From positions 1-21,217 of the IMG/VR virus record IMGVR_UViG_3300013010_000094: DNA of 21,217 nucleotides. One strand, written 5' to 3'. This document shows positions 1 to 7,807 of this stretch, in pieces. The DNA is from a virus. A program made the position numbers and the translations under genes. The notes below the pieces were generated by a model, which searched no databases, had not been told where the DNA came from, and was given only the letters and a program-made list of their open reading frames with translations. The stretch's first letter is position 1. Each line of letters begins with the position of its first letter.

Positions 1-110
1 GATCGGCCACCCGCCGCCAAAAACTCCGCCACTGCGTCGAGCTGCAATGTTTCGCCAACACCGAAGCTTGCGATGGCCGCGTACATAGAACGTATTGATT
101 GCTTATTCAT
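1..110 (-). CDS. N-terminal fragment of an unrecognised minus-strand gene
   Basis: Reading the minus strand from an ATG at 110-108 gives an open frame of 36 codons that runs off the left window edge. It begins MNKQSIRSMYAAIASFGVG and continues with an Ala/Leu-rich stretch. An AGGA Shine-Dalgarno motif lies 8 nt upstream of this ATG on the minus strand, which is good spacing and supports a real gene start. The gene is divergent from the terminase operon, so it probably belongs to a different (early or regulatory) transcription unit. The visible part looks like a short amphipathic helix. I do not recognise the family, and the missing C-terminus prevents any functional call. Confidence 0.7.
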   Translation of the reverse strand, partial: MNKQSIRSMYAAIASFGVGETLQLDAVAEFLAAGGR

Positions 111-209
111 TTGATTTATCCTGTTTTGTTTTATTTATGCCGCTTAATGGCGACGAATACATAGTAACAAATCACCAGCAAAACGCAAAAAATGGCATTA
201 TATACCAAT

Positions 210-225
210 CTATAACATGTTATAG
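210..225. promoter_or_regulatory. Perfect 16-bp palindrome, candidate operator
   Basis: CTATAACATGTTATAG is identical to its reverse complement with no spacer. It lies about 100 bp upstream of the divergent minus-strand gene and 260 bp upstream of terS. A/T-rich perfect dyads of this size are typical binding sites for dimeric helix-turn-helix repressors. No regulator gene is visible in the window, so the binding partner is unknown. Confidence 0.45.
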
Positions 226-292
226 TCTACGCGATCACCACCCTACCCCCACCCCCGCGCACATATCTAGGGACTCCGCGACATCTGTATAT

Positions 293-367
293 TACTAATC
301 TCCACGAACAATCTGTTCTCCAGAGCGTTTCGGACGTTTTTTGAGGCCGTTCCCTACTAATCCCCAC
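293..367. repeat. 13-bp near-identical direct repeat
   Basis: TACTAATC(T/C)CCAC occurs at 293-305 and at 355-367, differing at one base, with 62 bp between starts. Both copies sit in the noncoding divergent region. They could be binding sites of one regulator or a chance match in C-rich sequence. Confidence 0.3.
306..318. promoter_or_regulatory. 13-bp inverted repeat GAACA-ATC-TGTTC
   Basis: Five-base arms flank a three-base centre, directly after the first copy of the direct repeat. The shape resembles a small repressor site, but the arms are short and chance is quite possible. Confidence 0.2.
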
Positions 368-417
368 ACAGGAAACCCCCCACCCCAAAAATAAAAGTCC
401 CCCACAGAAAAAATTTT

Positions 418-448
418 TTGTTATATCTAGTGGTTTTTGGTGTATATT
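418..448 (+). promoter_or_regulatory. Weak sigma70-like promoter upstream of terS
   Basis: TTGTTA (418-423) and TATATT (443-448) resemble -35 and -10 boxes but are 19 bp apart, longer than the usual 17. A start near 455 would leave a leader of about 33 nt before terS. It is the best pair I see before the late genes on the + strand, but a phage-specific activator could equally be required. Confidence 0.3.
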
Positions 449-487
449 CGCGCCAACGGCTACTAGCCAGCGATACAATCTGTGCCT

Positions 488-1084
488 ATGACTCTGTTTA
501 TAGAACCTGAAATCGGCGTACCTTTCTCTGATGACCTCTCCCTTGTTGATCTGAAGGATCGTGCCGCCGCTGCATGTAGTACCGCCCTAGAACTCTCTAA
601 ACATGGTTTAGATATAACCCCCGATAAGGAAGATGAAGATACCGCTGCTCGACTTGCTGTTGCTTATGCTGACGATCCTGAAAAAACTTCTAAAGTGGTT
701 ACCACGAAGAAGGCGGCGAAACTTACCCCTGCCTCCCTTATTCTGACAAACAACATCCTTCAAGAGTTCGGGCACTCTGTTGCAGAAAGCGCAACCCAGA
801 TTCGGTATCTAGTCACTAACAAGTTACTGTTGGAGTCAGAGAACACAGATCCTCGCATTCGTATGCGAGCACTGGAACTACTCGGGAAGATTTCGGACGT
901 GGGGCTATTTGCAGAGAAGTCCGAGGTCACAGTAACCCACCAATCTACGGAGGATCTACGTAGTAAGTTACGTTCAAAGCTGGAGAAGCTGGTCGAGCCG
1001 GTAGACGTGGTCGTAGACGGGCAGTATATAGAGGGCGCGTTCGATGTGAGTGAAGAGTTGGGGACTCAAGACCACGATGGTTGA
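488..1084 (+). CDS. Terminase small subunit (TerS)
   Basis: This 198-residue acidic protein is placed by position and character as the DNA-recognition subunit of the packaging motor. It directly precedes and overlaps terL. The central part (about residues 75-110) is helical, and residues 115-165 contain an 'RIRMRALELLGKISDVGLF' helix followed by a Lys/Arg-rich 'RSKLRSKL' segment. Terminase small-subunit-like proteins of environmental phages end this way, with a helical oligomerisation region and a basic C-terminal part. A GTG at 482 would add Met-Pro; neither start has a clear Shine-Dalgarno site, and I prefer the ATG. Family assignment rests on context and remembered similarity rather than a diagnostic motif. 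Confidence 0.75.
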   Translation: MTLFIEPEIGVPFSDDLSLVDLKDRAAAACSTALELSKHGLDITPDKEDEDTAARLAVAYADDPEKTSKVVTTKKAAKLTPASLILTNNILQEFGHSVAESATQIRYLVTNKLLLESENTDPRIRMRALELLGKISDVGLFAEKSEVTVTHQSTEDLRSKLRSKLEKLVEPVDVVVDGQYIEGAFDVSEELGTQDHDG

Positions 1085-2630
1085 GGCCGTTCCCGATTTT
1101 ACCGAGGAAGAAGTCCAGAACATGCTGGACAACCTCGATGCGTTCTCTGATGAGGAAGTCATTGAGATCAACCGCATCGTGGACGAGCTTGCCGTAAGAA
1201 AAACGAACGCCGCTGCCTACAATGACCTCATAGAGTTCTGTCAGATGATGATGCCGGACTTCATTGTGGGCAAACACCACCGGATTTTGGCGAATATGCT
1301 GATGGCGATTGAGTCAGGGGACAAGGATCGCATCTGTGTGAACATCCCACCCCGCCACGGCAAGTCCCAACTTGTATCTATTTTCTTTCCAGCGTGGTTT
1401 TTAGGGCGGAATCCGAACAAAAAGGTGATGATGGTGTCGCATACCACTGATTTGGCAGTGGATTTTGGCCGAAAAGTGCGAAATTTGATCTCTACAGACG
1501 CCTACCAGTCCATTTTCTCCACGGTACAGCTCGCCAGCGACTCAAAATCGGCTGGTAGATGGAATACTAACGTCGGTGGTGAGTATTATGCGTGCGGTAT
1601 TGGCTCTGCACTGGCTGGTCGTGGTGCAGATCTGCTGTTGGTGGACGACCCACACTCGGAACAGGACGTAATTAACGGTAATTTTGCTGTTTTTGAGAAG
1701 GCATACGAGTGGTTTACCTTCGGTGCACGGACTCGTCTGATGCCGGGGGGCCGTGTGGCAATAATCCAGACCCGATGGCACATGGACGACCTGACAGGGC
1801 GTGTGACACGCGATATGGCGCAGAATGACAGGGCGGATGAGTACGAGATCGTCGAATTCCCTGCGATACTGGAGATTGAGGACGAGGAGACAGACAACAT
1901 AGTGGAGAAACCGCTGTGGCCCGAGTTCTTCGACCTAGATGCGCTGTTACGGACTAAGGCGTCGATGCCTACATTCCAGTGGAACGCGCAGTACCAGCAG
2001 ACACCCACGGCGGAAGAGGCTGCGCTGGTCAAGCGGGAGTGGTGGAACCTGTGGGAGCAGGAACGGCCTCCGAGTTGTGAGTACATAATCATGTCACTGG
2101 ACGCAGCGGCAGAGAAACACAACCGTGCCGACTTTACGGCGTTGACTACGTGGGGTGTGTTCCTCAACGAAGAGTACGACAACTACCACATCATTCTGCT
2201 GAACAGTATAAAGAAGCGGCTGGAGTTCCCAGAGCTAAAAGAGTTGGCGCTGGAGGAGTATAGTGAGTGGGAACCCGATGCGTTCATCGTGGAGAAGAAG
2301 TCATCGGGTACGGCGCTGTATCAAGAGATGAGGCGTATGGGACTGCCGGTATCAGAGTACACGCCTCACAGGGGATCAGGTGATAAGTTAGCACGTCTTA
2401 ACTCAGTATCTGATATTGTTGCGTCTGGTCTGGTGTGGGTGCCTCCCACACGGTGGGCGGAAGAGGTAGTTGAGGAGATTGCTGGATTTCCGTTTATGAG
2501 CCATGATGACTTAGTTGACTCCACGGTCATGGCTCTCATGCGTTTCAGGCAGGGTGGTTTTATACGCCTACCGACAGATGAGCCTGAAGAACAAAGATAC
2601 TTTAAGTCGCGGCGGGGCGGCTTCTATTAA
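1077..2630 (+). CDS. Terminase large subunit (TerL), packaging ATPase-nuclease
   Basis: TerL drives DNA into the procapsid and cuts the concatemer. Numbering from ATG 1077 (517 aa), the Walker A-type loop PPRHGKS lies at 91-97 and the Walker B strand LLLVDD at 186-191. A coupling-type motif, IQTRWHMDDLTGR, lies at about 230-242. The C-terminal RNase H-like nuclease has its acidic residues in SLDAAA (D342), VEKK (E406) and HDDLVDS (476-482). All key motifs are intact and the length is normal for a full two-domain terminase. ATG 1077 overlaps the terS stop by 8 nt, suggesting coupled translation; a GTG at 1050 in the same frame would add nine residues and overlap terS further. The portal gene follows after 10 nt. 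Confidence 0.96.
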   Translation: MVEAVPDFTEEEVQNMLDNLDAFSDEEVIEINRIVDELAVRKTNAAAYNDLIEFCQMMMPDFIVGKHHRILANMLMAIESGDKDRICVNIPPRHGKSQLVSIFFPAWFLGRNPNKKVMMVSHTTDLAVDFGRKVRNLISTDAYQSIFSTVQLASDSKSAGRWNTNVGGEYYACGIGSALAGRGADLLLVDDPHSEQDVINGNFAVFEKAYEWFTFGARTRLMPGGRVAIIQTRWHMDDLTGRVTRDMAQNDRADEYEIVEFPAILEIEDEETDNIVEKPLWPEFFDLDALLRTKASMPTFQWNAQYQQTPTAEEAALVKREWWNLWEQERPPSCEYIIMSLDAAAEKHNRADFTALTTWGVFLNEEYDNYHIILLNSIKKRLEFPELKELALEEYSEWEPDAFIVEKKSSGTALYQEMRRMGLPVSEYTPHRGSGDKLARLNSVSDIVASGLVWVPPTRWAEEVVEEIAGFPFMSHDDLVDSTVMALMRFRQGGFIRLPTDEPEEQRYFKSRRGGFY

Positions 2631-2640
2631 AGGTTAGATT

Positions 2641-5106
2641 ATGGCTATTGAGAAAGGTTTATACGCAGCACCTGAAGGTATTGATGACGAGCTAGAGATG
2701 GAAGGTGAGTCTGCTCTGGAGATTGAGATTGTAGATCCAGAGATGATTACCATGAGTGACGGTAGTGTGGAGATCACACTAATACCTGACGCTAACATCA
2801 CTGACACTATGTCGTTCGACGCTAACTTGGCAGAGGCGCTAGATGACGGACAACTTAACGAGTTAGCCGATGACTTAGTGGGGCTAGTAGATGCCGACAT
2901 CGACAGCCGCAAAGATTGGGCTGATACGTTTGTTAAGGGTCTGGATGTACTGGGCTTCAAGTACGAAGAGCGCACTGACCCGTGGGAAGGCGCGTGTGGC
3001 GTGTACTCTACAGTCCTCGCTGAAGCTGCTATCCGCTTCCAAGCCGAAACAATGTCCGAGACGTTCCCAGCCGCTGGCCCTGTACGGGTCAAGATCATTG
3101 GCGAAGAGAATAAGGACAAGGAAGAGGCGGCAAACCGCGTAAAAGCGGACATGAACTACGAACTCACCGAGCGCATGGTGGAGTACCGACCCGAGCACGA
3201 GCGGCTCCTGTACAGCCTTGGGCTGGCTGGCAGTGCGTTCAAGAAGGTCTATTTTGACCCAAATCTGGGCCGACAGGTCGCTATCTATATCCCCGCTGAA
3301 GATGTGGTTGTGCCTTATGGTGCCTCTCATATTGAGACAGCAGAACGTGTTACGCACATCATGCGTAAGACTAAGAACGAGTTGAAGAAGCTACAGGCTG
3401 GTGGGTTCTACAGAGACGTAGATCTGGGCAGTCCACAGCCATACCACACCGACATTGAGAAGCGTAAGGCTGAAGAAGGTGGGTACTCCCTAACAGACGA
3501 TGATCGCTACTCTCTATATGAGATACACGCAGATCTCGTTATTGATGGTGTTGACGAAGACGATGATGAGATCGCCAAGCCATATGTAGTGACACTAGAG
3601 CGTGGTACAAACGAGATCCTAGCGATACGTCGAAACTGGAACCCCGATGACTCGTTGATGCTCAAGCGTCAGCATTTTGTGCACTATGTATATGTGCCCG
3701 GATTTGGGTTCTATGGGCTTGGCCTTATCCACATCATAGGGGGATACGCTAAGGCGGGAACGTCGCTGATACGGCAACTGGTGGACGCTGGCACGCTGGC
3801 TAACTTGCCGGGGGGCTTAAAAGCTCGTGGGTTGCGTATTAAGGGTGATGACACGCCGATTGAGCCGGGAGAGTTCAAGGACGTAGACGTGCCGTCAGGC
3901 AGCATCCGCGACAACATCATGCCGCTCCCATATAAGGAGCCAAGCCAGACTCTGTTAGCTTTGTTGAACCAGATCACGAACGAAGGCCGTCGTCTGGGCG
4001 CTATCAGTGACATGAACATCTCAGACATGTCGGCTAACGCCCCTGTGGGTACTACGCTGGCATTGCTAGAACGTACGCTGAAGCCTATGGCTGCGGTACA
4101 GGCCCGTGTCCACTACGCTATGAAGCAGGAGTTTAAGCTGCTCAAGGCTATAATGTCGGAGCACGCGCCAGAAGAATATGCGTATGAGCCGTTTAGGGGT
4201 GAGATAACCGCTCGTGTAGCAGACTATATGGCAGTTGATGTCATTCCAGTTAGCGACCCGAACAGTTCCACGATGGCCCAGCGCGTTGTGCAGTACCAAG
4301 CGGTATTGCAGATGTCGCAGTCAGCACCGCAGATATACAACCTGCCACAGCTACACAGGCAGATGATCGAAGTATTAGGCGTTAAGAACGCCGACAAACT
4401 CGTCCCAACAGAGGACGATGTGAAACCGACTGATCCAGTCAGCGAGAACATGGACGCCTTGGTTGGTAAGCCTATGAAGGCATTTATCTACCAAGACCAC
4501 GAAGCGCACATCGCAGCGCACCAAGCGTTCATGCAAGACCCACAGATCATGCAGATGATCGGGCAAAACCCTCAAGCGAAGCCGATTATGGCTGCGCTAC
4601 AGGCGCACATCGCAGAACACCTTGGCTTCAACTATCGCAAGCAGATGGAAGAGAAGCTAGGCGCACCGCTACCACCTCCGGGTGAGGAGCTACCTGAACA
4701 GGTCGAAGTCAATCTGGCTCGTCTGGTCGCTGATGCAGGTAAACAACTTACACAGCAGCACCAGCAGCAAGCGGCTCAACAAGCTGCCCAGCAGAAGGCT
4801 CAAGACCCCGTTATACAAATGCAGCAAGCAGAGCTACAGATCAAGCAGCAAGAAGTGCAGCGTAAAGCGGCTAAAGACCAGCTAGACGCGCAGATGAAGC
4901 AGGCTGAATTGGAGCTAAAAGCCCGTGACCAGATGCAAGATGCTCAGATAGATCAGGCTGAAATAGCCCTGAAACGTCAAGAGTTGCAGATTGACGCGCA
5001 GAAAGCGGGTGCAAAACTTGCCGCAGATCGTAGGAAAGACAATACAAAACTAGATCTTGACCTACTCAAGACAATAAAGGATTCCAACAACAATAGAGGC
5101 CAATAA
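2641..5106 (+). CDS. Portal protein, P22-like, with long Gln-rich C-terminal coiled coil
   Basis: The portal is the dodecameric ring at the capsid vertex through which DNA enters and leaves. The 821 residues start with an acidic, poorly ordered 80-residue segment. The conserved core follows, including DPWEGACGVYSTVLAEAA near 113-130 and FPAAGPVRVKI near 142-152, as in portals of marine podoviruses related to the P22 family. Residues about 690-815 are rich in Gln, Ala, Lys and Glu with heptad-like spacing, predicting a long coiled coil. P22 portal has a long helical barrel at its C-terminus, so this may be the equivalent (inference). AAAGG lies just upstream of the ATG. The stop overlaps the next start by one base (TAATG). 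Confidence 0.92.
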   Translation: MAIEKGLYAAPEGIDDELEMEGESALEIEIVDPEMITMSDGSVEITLIPDANITDTMSFDANLAEALDDGQLNELADDLVGLVDADIDSRKDWADTFVKGLDVLGFKYEERTDPWEGACGVYSTVLAEAAIRFQAETMSETFPAAGPVRVKIIGEENKDKEEAANRVKADMNYELTERMVEYRPEHERLLYSLGLAGSAFKKVYFDPNLGRQVAIYIPAEDVVVPYGASHIETAERVTHIMRKTKNELKKLQAGGFYRDVDLGSPQPYHTDIEKRKAEEGGYSLTDDDRYSLYEIHADLVIDGVDEDDDEIAKPYVVTLERGTNEILAIRRNWNPDDSLMLKRQHFVHYVYVPGFGFYGLGLIHIIGGYAKAGTSLIRQLVDAGTLANLPGGLKARGLRIKGDDTPIEPGEFKDVDVPSGSIRDNIMPLPYKEPSQTLLALLNQITNEGRRLGAISDMNISDMSANAPVGTTLALLERTLKPMAAVQARVHYAMKQEFKLLKAIMSEHAPEEYAYEPFRGEITARVADYMAVDVIPVSDPNSSTMAQRVVQYQAVLQMSQSAPQIYNLPQLHRQMIEVLGVKNADKLVPTEDDVKPTDPVSENMDALVGKPMKAFIYQDHEAHIAAHQAFMQDPQIMQMIGQNPQAKPIMAALQAHIAEHLGFNYRKQMEEKLGAPLPPPGEELPEQVEVNLARLVADAGKQLTQQHQQQAAQQAAQQKAQDPVIQMQQAELQIKQQEVQRKAAKDQLDAQMKQAELELKARDQMQDAQIDQAEIALKRQELQIDAQKAGAKLAADRRKDNTKLDLDLLKTIKDSNNNRGQ

Positions 5107-5300
5107 TGGCTACAACCGTCTTAGACGTGCTAAAGGAACGAATCGAGTCCGATAAGGACTCTGCACTACAATTTCTCAGTGGTGGGGGAGCTAAAGACTT
5201 CTCCATGTACAAGGAAACCACAGGTTTGATTCGAGGTCTCGAAACCTGTCTGGGCTATGTAGACGACCTCTCGCGCAATTTGGAGTATGACGATGAGTGA
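5106..5300 (+). CDS. Small conserved-type protein between portal and co-chaperonin
   Basis: This 64-residue protein has the pattern of a short helix-loop-helix: 'VLDVLKERIESDKDSALQFL', a Gly-rich turn, then 'YKETTGLIRGLETCLGYVDDLS'. Its ATG overlaps the portal stop by one base and its end overlaps the next reading frame, so it is translated within the packaging-head operon. Small proteins of this length directly after portals are common in environmental podoviruses, but I do not know a function. It has no signal peptide or membrane segment. A head assembly or chaperone partner role would be a guess from position only. Confidence 0.8.
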   Translation: MATTVLDVLKERIESDKDSALQFLSGGGAKDFSMYKETTGLIRGLETCLGYVDDLSRNLEYDDE

Positions 5301-5670
5301 AGCTGTTGACACAGTTGAAGCTACGGAAGAACTGGAAGCACAACTACCTATGCCTGTGGGCTATCGGGTGTTGATTGCGCTTCCGCAGATCGAAGAGACT
5401 TTTGACGGCACTAACCTGCTCAAGACGGACACGATCAAGAATCAGGAACATATCATGTCGATCATCGGCCTTGTGGTGGATATGGGCGAACAAGCCTATA
5501 ACGACCCCGAAAGGTTCACGACCGGCCCTTGGTGTAAACAAGGTGATTATGTGATGTTTCGTGCTAATTCAGGCACACGATTTAAGGTTAACGGGTTAGA
5601 GTATCGTCTGATGAACGATGACTCTATTGAAGCTGTTGTAGCTGACCCTAGTGGCGTATCACGAGCGTAA
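5293..5670 (+). CDS. GroES-like co-chaperonin (Cpn10 family)
   Basis: Co-chaperonins cap the GroEL folding chamber; phages such as T4 (gp31) encode their own to fold the capsid protein. This 125-residue protein has the Cpn10 order. It starts with strand GYRVLIALP (23-31). A loop ETFDGTNLLKT (35-45) follows, whose hydrophobic NLL corresponds to the GroES mobile-loop tripeptide that docks on GroEL. Next come the strand IIGLVVDMGEQA, the segment KQGDYVMFRANSGTRFKVNGLEYRLM, and a C-terminal DDSIEAVV matching the family's 'E.DILAVV' end. ATG 5293 is chosen because GGAG at 5282-5285 is 7 nt upstream; ATG 5287 is too close to it. The gene overlaps the previous stop by 8 nt. No GroEL gene is visible, so the host chaperonin is the probable partner. 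Confidence 0.85.
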   Translation: MSEAVDTVEATEELEAQLPMPVGYRVLIALPQIEETFDGTNLLKTDTIKNQEHIMSIIGLVVDMGEQAYNDPERFTTGPWCKQGDYVMFRANSGTRFKVNGLEYRLMNDDSIEAVVADPSGVSRA

Positions 5671-5679
5671 GGAGTAGAC

Positions 5680-6711
5680 ATGCCGTTTCAAAAAGTTGAA
5701 TACAGTTTCCCTGATGAAGAGAAAGATACTTCTATAGAGGTGGAGGGTTCTGGTGAAGTCGAAATTGACCTATCTGGTAGAAAGAGTGCGGACGAGTATG
5801 CGGATACTTCTACTGAATCTGAAGTCGAAGCTAAGTCAGAACCGGATGAGTTGGACATTGAGATTGTGGATGATACGCCAAAGGCTGATCGTGACTACAA
5901 GCCATCTCAGCCACCGCCTGACGTTACAGATGAAGAACTTGAAGGCTACTCTAAGAAAGTACGTAACCGGATCAAGCACATCAGTAAAGGCTACCACGAC
6001 GAGCGCCGAGCCAAAGAAGCAGCCGAACGAGAGCGGAAAGAGCTAGAATCTCTTGCTCAGAGGCTGGTTGAAGAGAATAAGACGTTAAAGGGTAACGTCA
6101 GCAAAAACCAAGAGGCGCTTCTTGAGCAAGCCAAGCGGAATGCCGCTATTGAAATGGAAAGCGCCAAACGCTCTTATAAGACAGCATACGACGAAGGTGA
6201 TGCTGATAGGTTGCTAGAAGCACAGGAGAAGTTAACTACAGCGAAGCTGAAATCAGATAAGCTAGAAAACTTCCAGATACCGTCTTTACAGGACGAAGAA
6301 ACTGCTGTACAAGACACTGAAACACCGGCTGTGCAAGAGCACGTCCGAGATGAAAAAGCCGAGGAGTGGCGAGCAGCTAACCCTTGGTTTGATGAAGACC
6401 TCGAAATGCAAAGTTTTGCATACGGGGTACATCACAAATTAGTTAGTGAGGGTGTATACCCTAACGATGACGGATACTACGAGCGCATTGACGCCCGTAT
6501 GCGAGAGGTGTTTCCCGATTATTTCGGAGAAGTCCCTTCAGCGACACGAGAGTCACGAAAGCAACGGCCAAATGTGGTTGCACCCGCTACGCGGAGCACA
6601 GCACCTAAAAAGGTGACACTATCGCAAACACAGGTCGCACTTGCTAAGAGACTTGGAGTACCGCTGGAAGAATACGCCAGACAGGTTGCATTAGAAATGA
6701 GGAACGGATAA
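5680..6711 (+). CDS. Scaffolding protein of the procapsid
   Basis: Scaffold proteins direct capsid subunits into a procapsid and leave before packaging ends. This 343-residue protein has the typical profile. Residues 1-85 are strongly acidic and probably disordered. A long charged helical segment spans about 88-205 ('HDERRAKEAAERERKELESLAQRLVEEN' type heptads, quoted loosely). A folded C-terminal part follows, with AANPWFDEDLEMQSFAYGV and a helix near the end, as in scaffolds of environmental podoviruses. It sits between portal and major capsid protein, the usual scaffold position. GGAG lies about 5 nt before the ATG. The stop overlaps the next ATG by one base. No protease motif is evident. 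Confidence 0.85.
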   Translation: MPFQKVEYSFPDEEKDTSIEVEGSGEVEIDLSGRKSADEYADTSTESEVEAKSEPDELDIEIVDDTPKADRDYKPSQPPPDVTDEELEGYSKKVRNRIKHISKGYHDERRAKEAAERERKELESLAQRLVEENKTLKGNVSKNQEALLEQAKRNAAIEMESAKRSYKTAYDEGDADRLLEAQEKLTTAKLKSDKLENFQIPSLQDEETAVQDTETPAVQEHVRDEKAEEWRAANPWFDEDLEMQSFAYGVHHKLVSEGVYPNDDGYYERIDARMREVFPDYFGEVPSATRESRKQRPNVVAPATRSTAPKKVTLSQTQVALAKRLGVPLEEYARQVALEMRNG

Positions 6712-7160
6712 TGGCTGAGAACAGAATCAAGCGTGACAGCGCGACTCGTGAATCAAAAACTCGTACCAGAGCGTGGCAGCGTCCAGAGGTATTACCTACC
6801 CCTACGCCACAAGATGGATACGAATTTCACTGGGTGCGTGTGGCTACGCAGGGTCAGGTGGATGCCACCAACGTCTCCTCGAAATTGCGTGAGGGTTGGG
6901 AGCCAGTACGGGCTGAAGATCACCCTGAAATTACTATGGTAACTGTGGAGAATGAACGCTTCGCAGATAACGTGGTGATCGGCGGTCTGATGTTGTGCAA
7001 AGCTCCGGCAGAGTTAGTTCAAGAACGTACTGATTACTATAATCAGCAGACGAAATCTCAAATGAACTCTGTAGATAACAACCTAATGCGCGAAAACGAT
7101 CCGCGTATGCCTATATTCAACGAGCGGAAATCCACCGTATCGTTCGGTAGAGGCGGTTAA
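6711..7160 (+). CDS. Conserved head-module protein of unknown function
   Basis: This 149-residue protein starts with a basic, Arg-rich tail (RIKRDSATRESKTRTRAWQRP). A compact domain follows containing GYEFHWVRVATQGQVDATNVSSK and LREGWEPVRAEDHPEI, then a mobile-looking C-terminus ending in RKSTVSFGRGG. I recognise the 'HWVR...N.S.KLREGWEPV' pattern from capsid regions of marine phages, where it has no assigned function. Its ATG overlaps the scaffold stop by one base, so it is probably translated with scaffold. A role in head assembly or in binding packaged DNA through the basic tail is inferred from context only. Confidence 0.8.
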   Translation: MAENRIKRDSATRESKTRTRAWQRPEVLPTPTPQDGYEFHWVRVATQGQVDATNVSSKLREGWEPVRAEDHPEITMVTVENERFADNVVIGGLMLCKAPAELVQERTDYYNQQTKSQMNSVDNNLMRENDPRMPIFNERKSTVSFGRGG

Positions 7161-7183
7161 TCTTAAATTAGGAGTCCATTAAC

Positions 7184-7792
7184 ATGGCTACAACTGCTGC
7201 ACCTTACGGGCTAAAGCCTGTAAAACGCGCTGACGGACTACCGTATGCTGGCGCGACTTCGACGTACCTAATCGACCCTGCTGGGGAAGGTACCAACATC
7301 TTTAATGGACAAGTAGTCCATATTGGTGCTGACGGGTACATCGCGTTGTCAACAGCTACTGGTGCCGACGGCACTACTAACGCACTTCCTACTGGAACCA
7401 CTTTGACGGGTTCTTTGGGCGTGTTTGTTGGTTGTTCATATATCAATGCTCAAGGGCAACAAATCTACGGTCAATACTACCCAAGCGGCACCACTGGTGT
7501 TGTTGAGGCGTATGTTGTAGATGATCCGAACGTATTGTTCCAAGCTCAACTGGATGGCGCTGCTGACCAGTCTGACATTGGCGCTAACACGTTCTTTGCT
7601 GCTGCTCAGTCTACCTCTACTGGTTCTACCACGACGGGTAACTCTACGAGTGCATTGGATGCAACTACGAAGACAACCACCGCTGCCTTCCGTATCGTGG
7701 CTGCTGTATCACCTATTGGTGATGCGTATCCAGACGTGTTGGTTAAATTCAATCCCGGCTATAGCAGCATGACAAATGCTGTTGGTCTATAA
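7184..7792 (+). CDS. Head decoration-like / structural protein
   Basis: This 202-residue, Gly/Thr/Ala-rich, beta-strand-rich protein starts MATTAAPYGLKPVKRADG, a beginning I associate with capsid decoration or cement proteins encoded next to the major capsid gene in environmental phages. A strand-rich core (about 30-130) includes NIFNGQVVHIGADGYIAL and GTTGVVEAYVVDDPNVLFQAQ. It is followed by a Ser/Thr low-complexity linker (about 145-165) and a final strand region that ends PDVLVKFNPGYSS. The gene has a good AGGAG site upstream of the ATG and lies 15 nt ahead of the major capsid gene, implying high expression. The exact role (decoration or minor capsid) is inferred. Confidence 0.7.
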   Translation: MATTAAPYGLKPVKRADGLPYAGATSTYLIDPAGEGTNIFNGQVVHIGADGYIALSTATGADGTTNALPTGTTLTGSLGVFVGCSYINAQGQQIYGQYYPSGTTGVVEAYVVDDPNVLFQAQLDGAADQSDIGANTFFAAAQSTSTGSTTTGNSTSALDATTKTTTAAFRIVAAVSPIGDAYPDVLVKFNPGYSSMTNAVGL

Positions 7793-7807
7793 GTAAGGAG
7801 CTGAATA

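Larger units (their letters stand above)
111..487. other. Divergent intergenic control region
   Basis: About 377 bases separate the minus-strand gene from the terminase genes. Open frames here are short, lack ribosome binding sites and run through C-rich low-complexity sequence, so I see no gene. The region holds a perfect 16-bp palindrome (210-225), a 13-bp near-repeat (293-305 and 355-367), a 13-bp inverted repeat (306-318), C-rich tracts near 236-258 and 376-401, and an A/T-rich block at 407-430 before a weak promoter-like pair. This is where late-gene and leftward promoters and their operators are expected. Confidence 0.6.

Noticed and set aside
236-258. G-quadruplex on the minus strand of the C-rich tract.
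   Set aside because: Runs of 5, 5 and 3 G are followed by only two G, so the canonical four runs of three are not met; noted only as a base-composition oddity.
95-298. Plus-strand 67-codon open frame at the left end.
   Set aside because: It overlaps the better supported minus-strand gene start, lacks a ribosome site, and runs through the palindrome and a C-rich tract.
306-318. SOS (LexA) box reading of GAACAATCTGTTC.
   Set aside because: The half-site spacing (GAAC-N5-GTTC) differs from the known GAAC-N4-GTTC form, and it does not match the enterobacterial CTGT-N8-ACAG form.
227-478. Minus-strand 83-codon open frame in the divergent region.
   Set aside because: It starts with TTG, has no ribosome site, and its sequence is the complement of C-rich low-complexity DNA with an unnatural Gly/Arg/Cys content.
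1586-2182. 198-codon minus-strand open frame within terL.
   Set aside because: It lies fully opposite conserved terminase motifs, and its Ser/Arg-rich product looks like an antisense translation.
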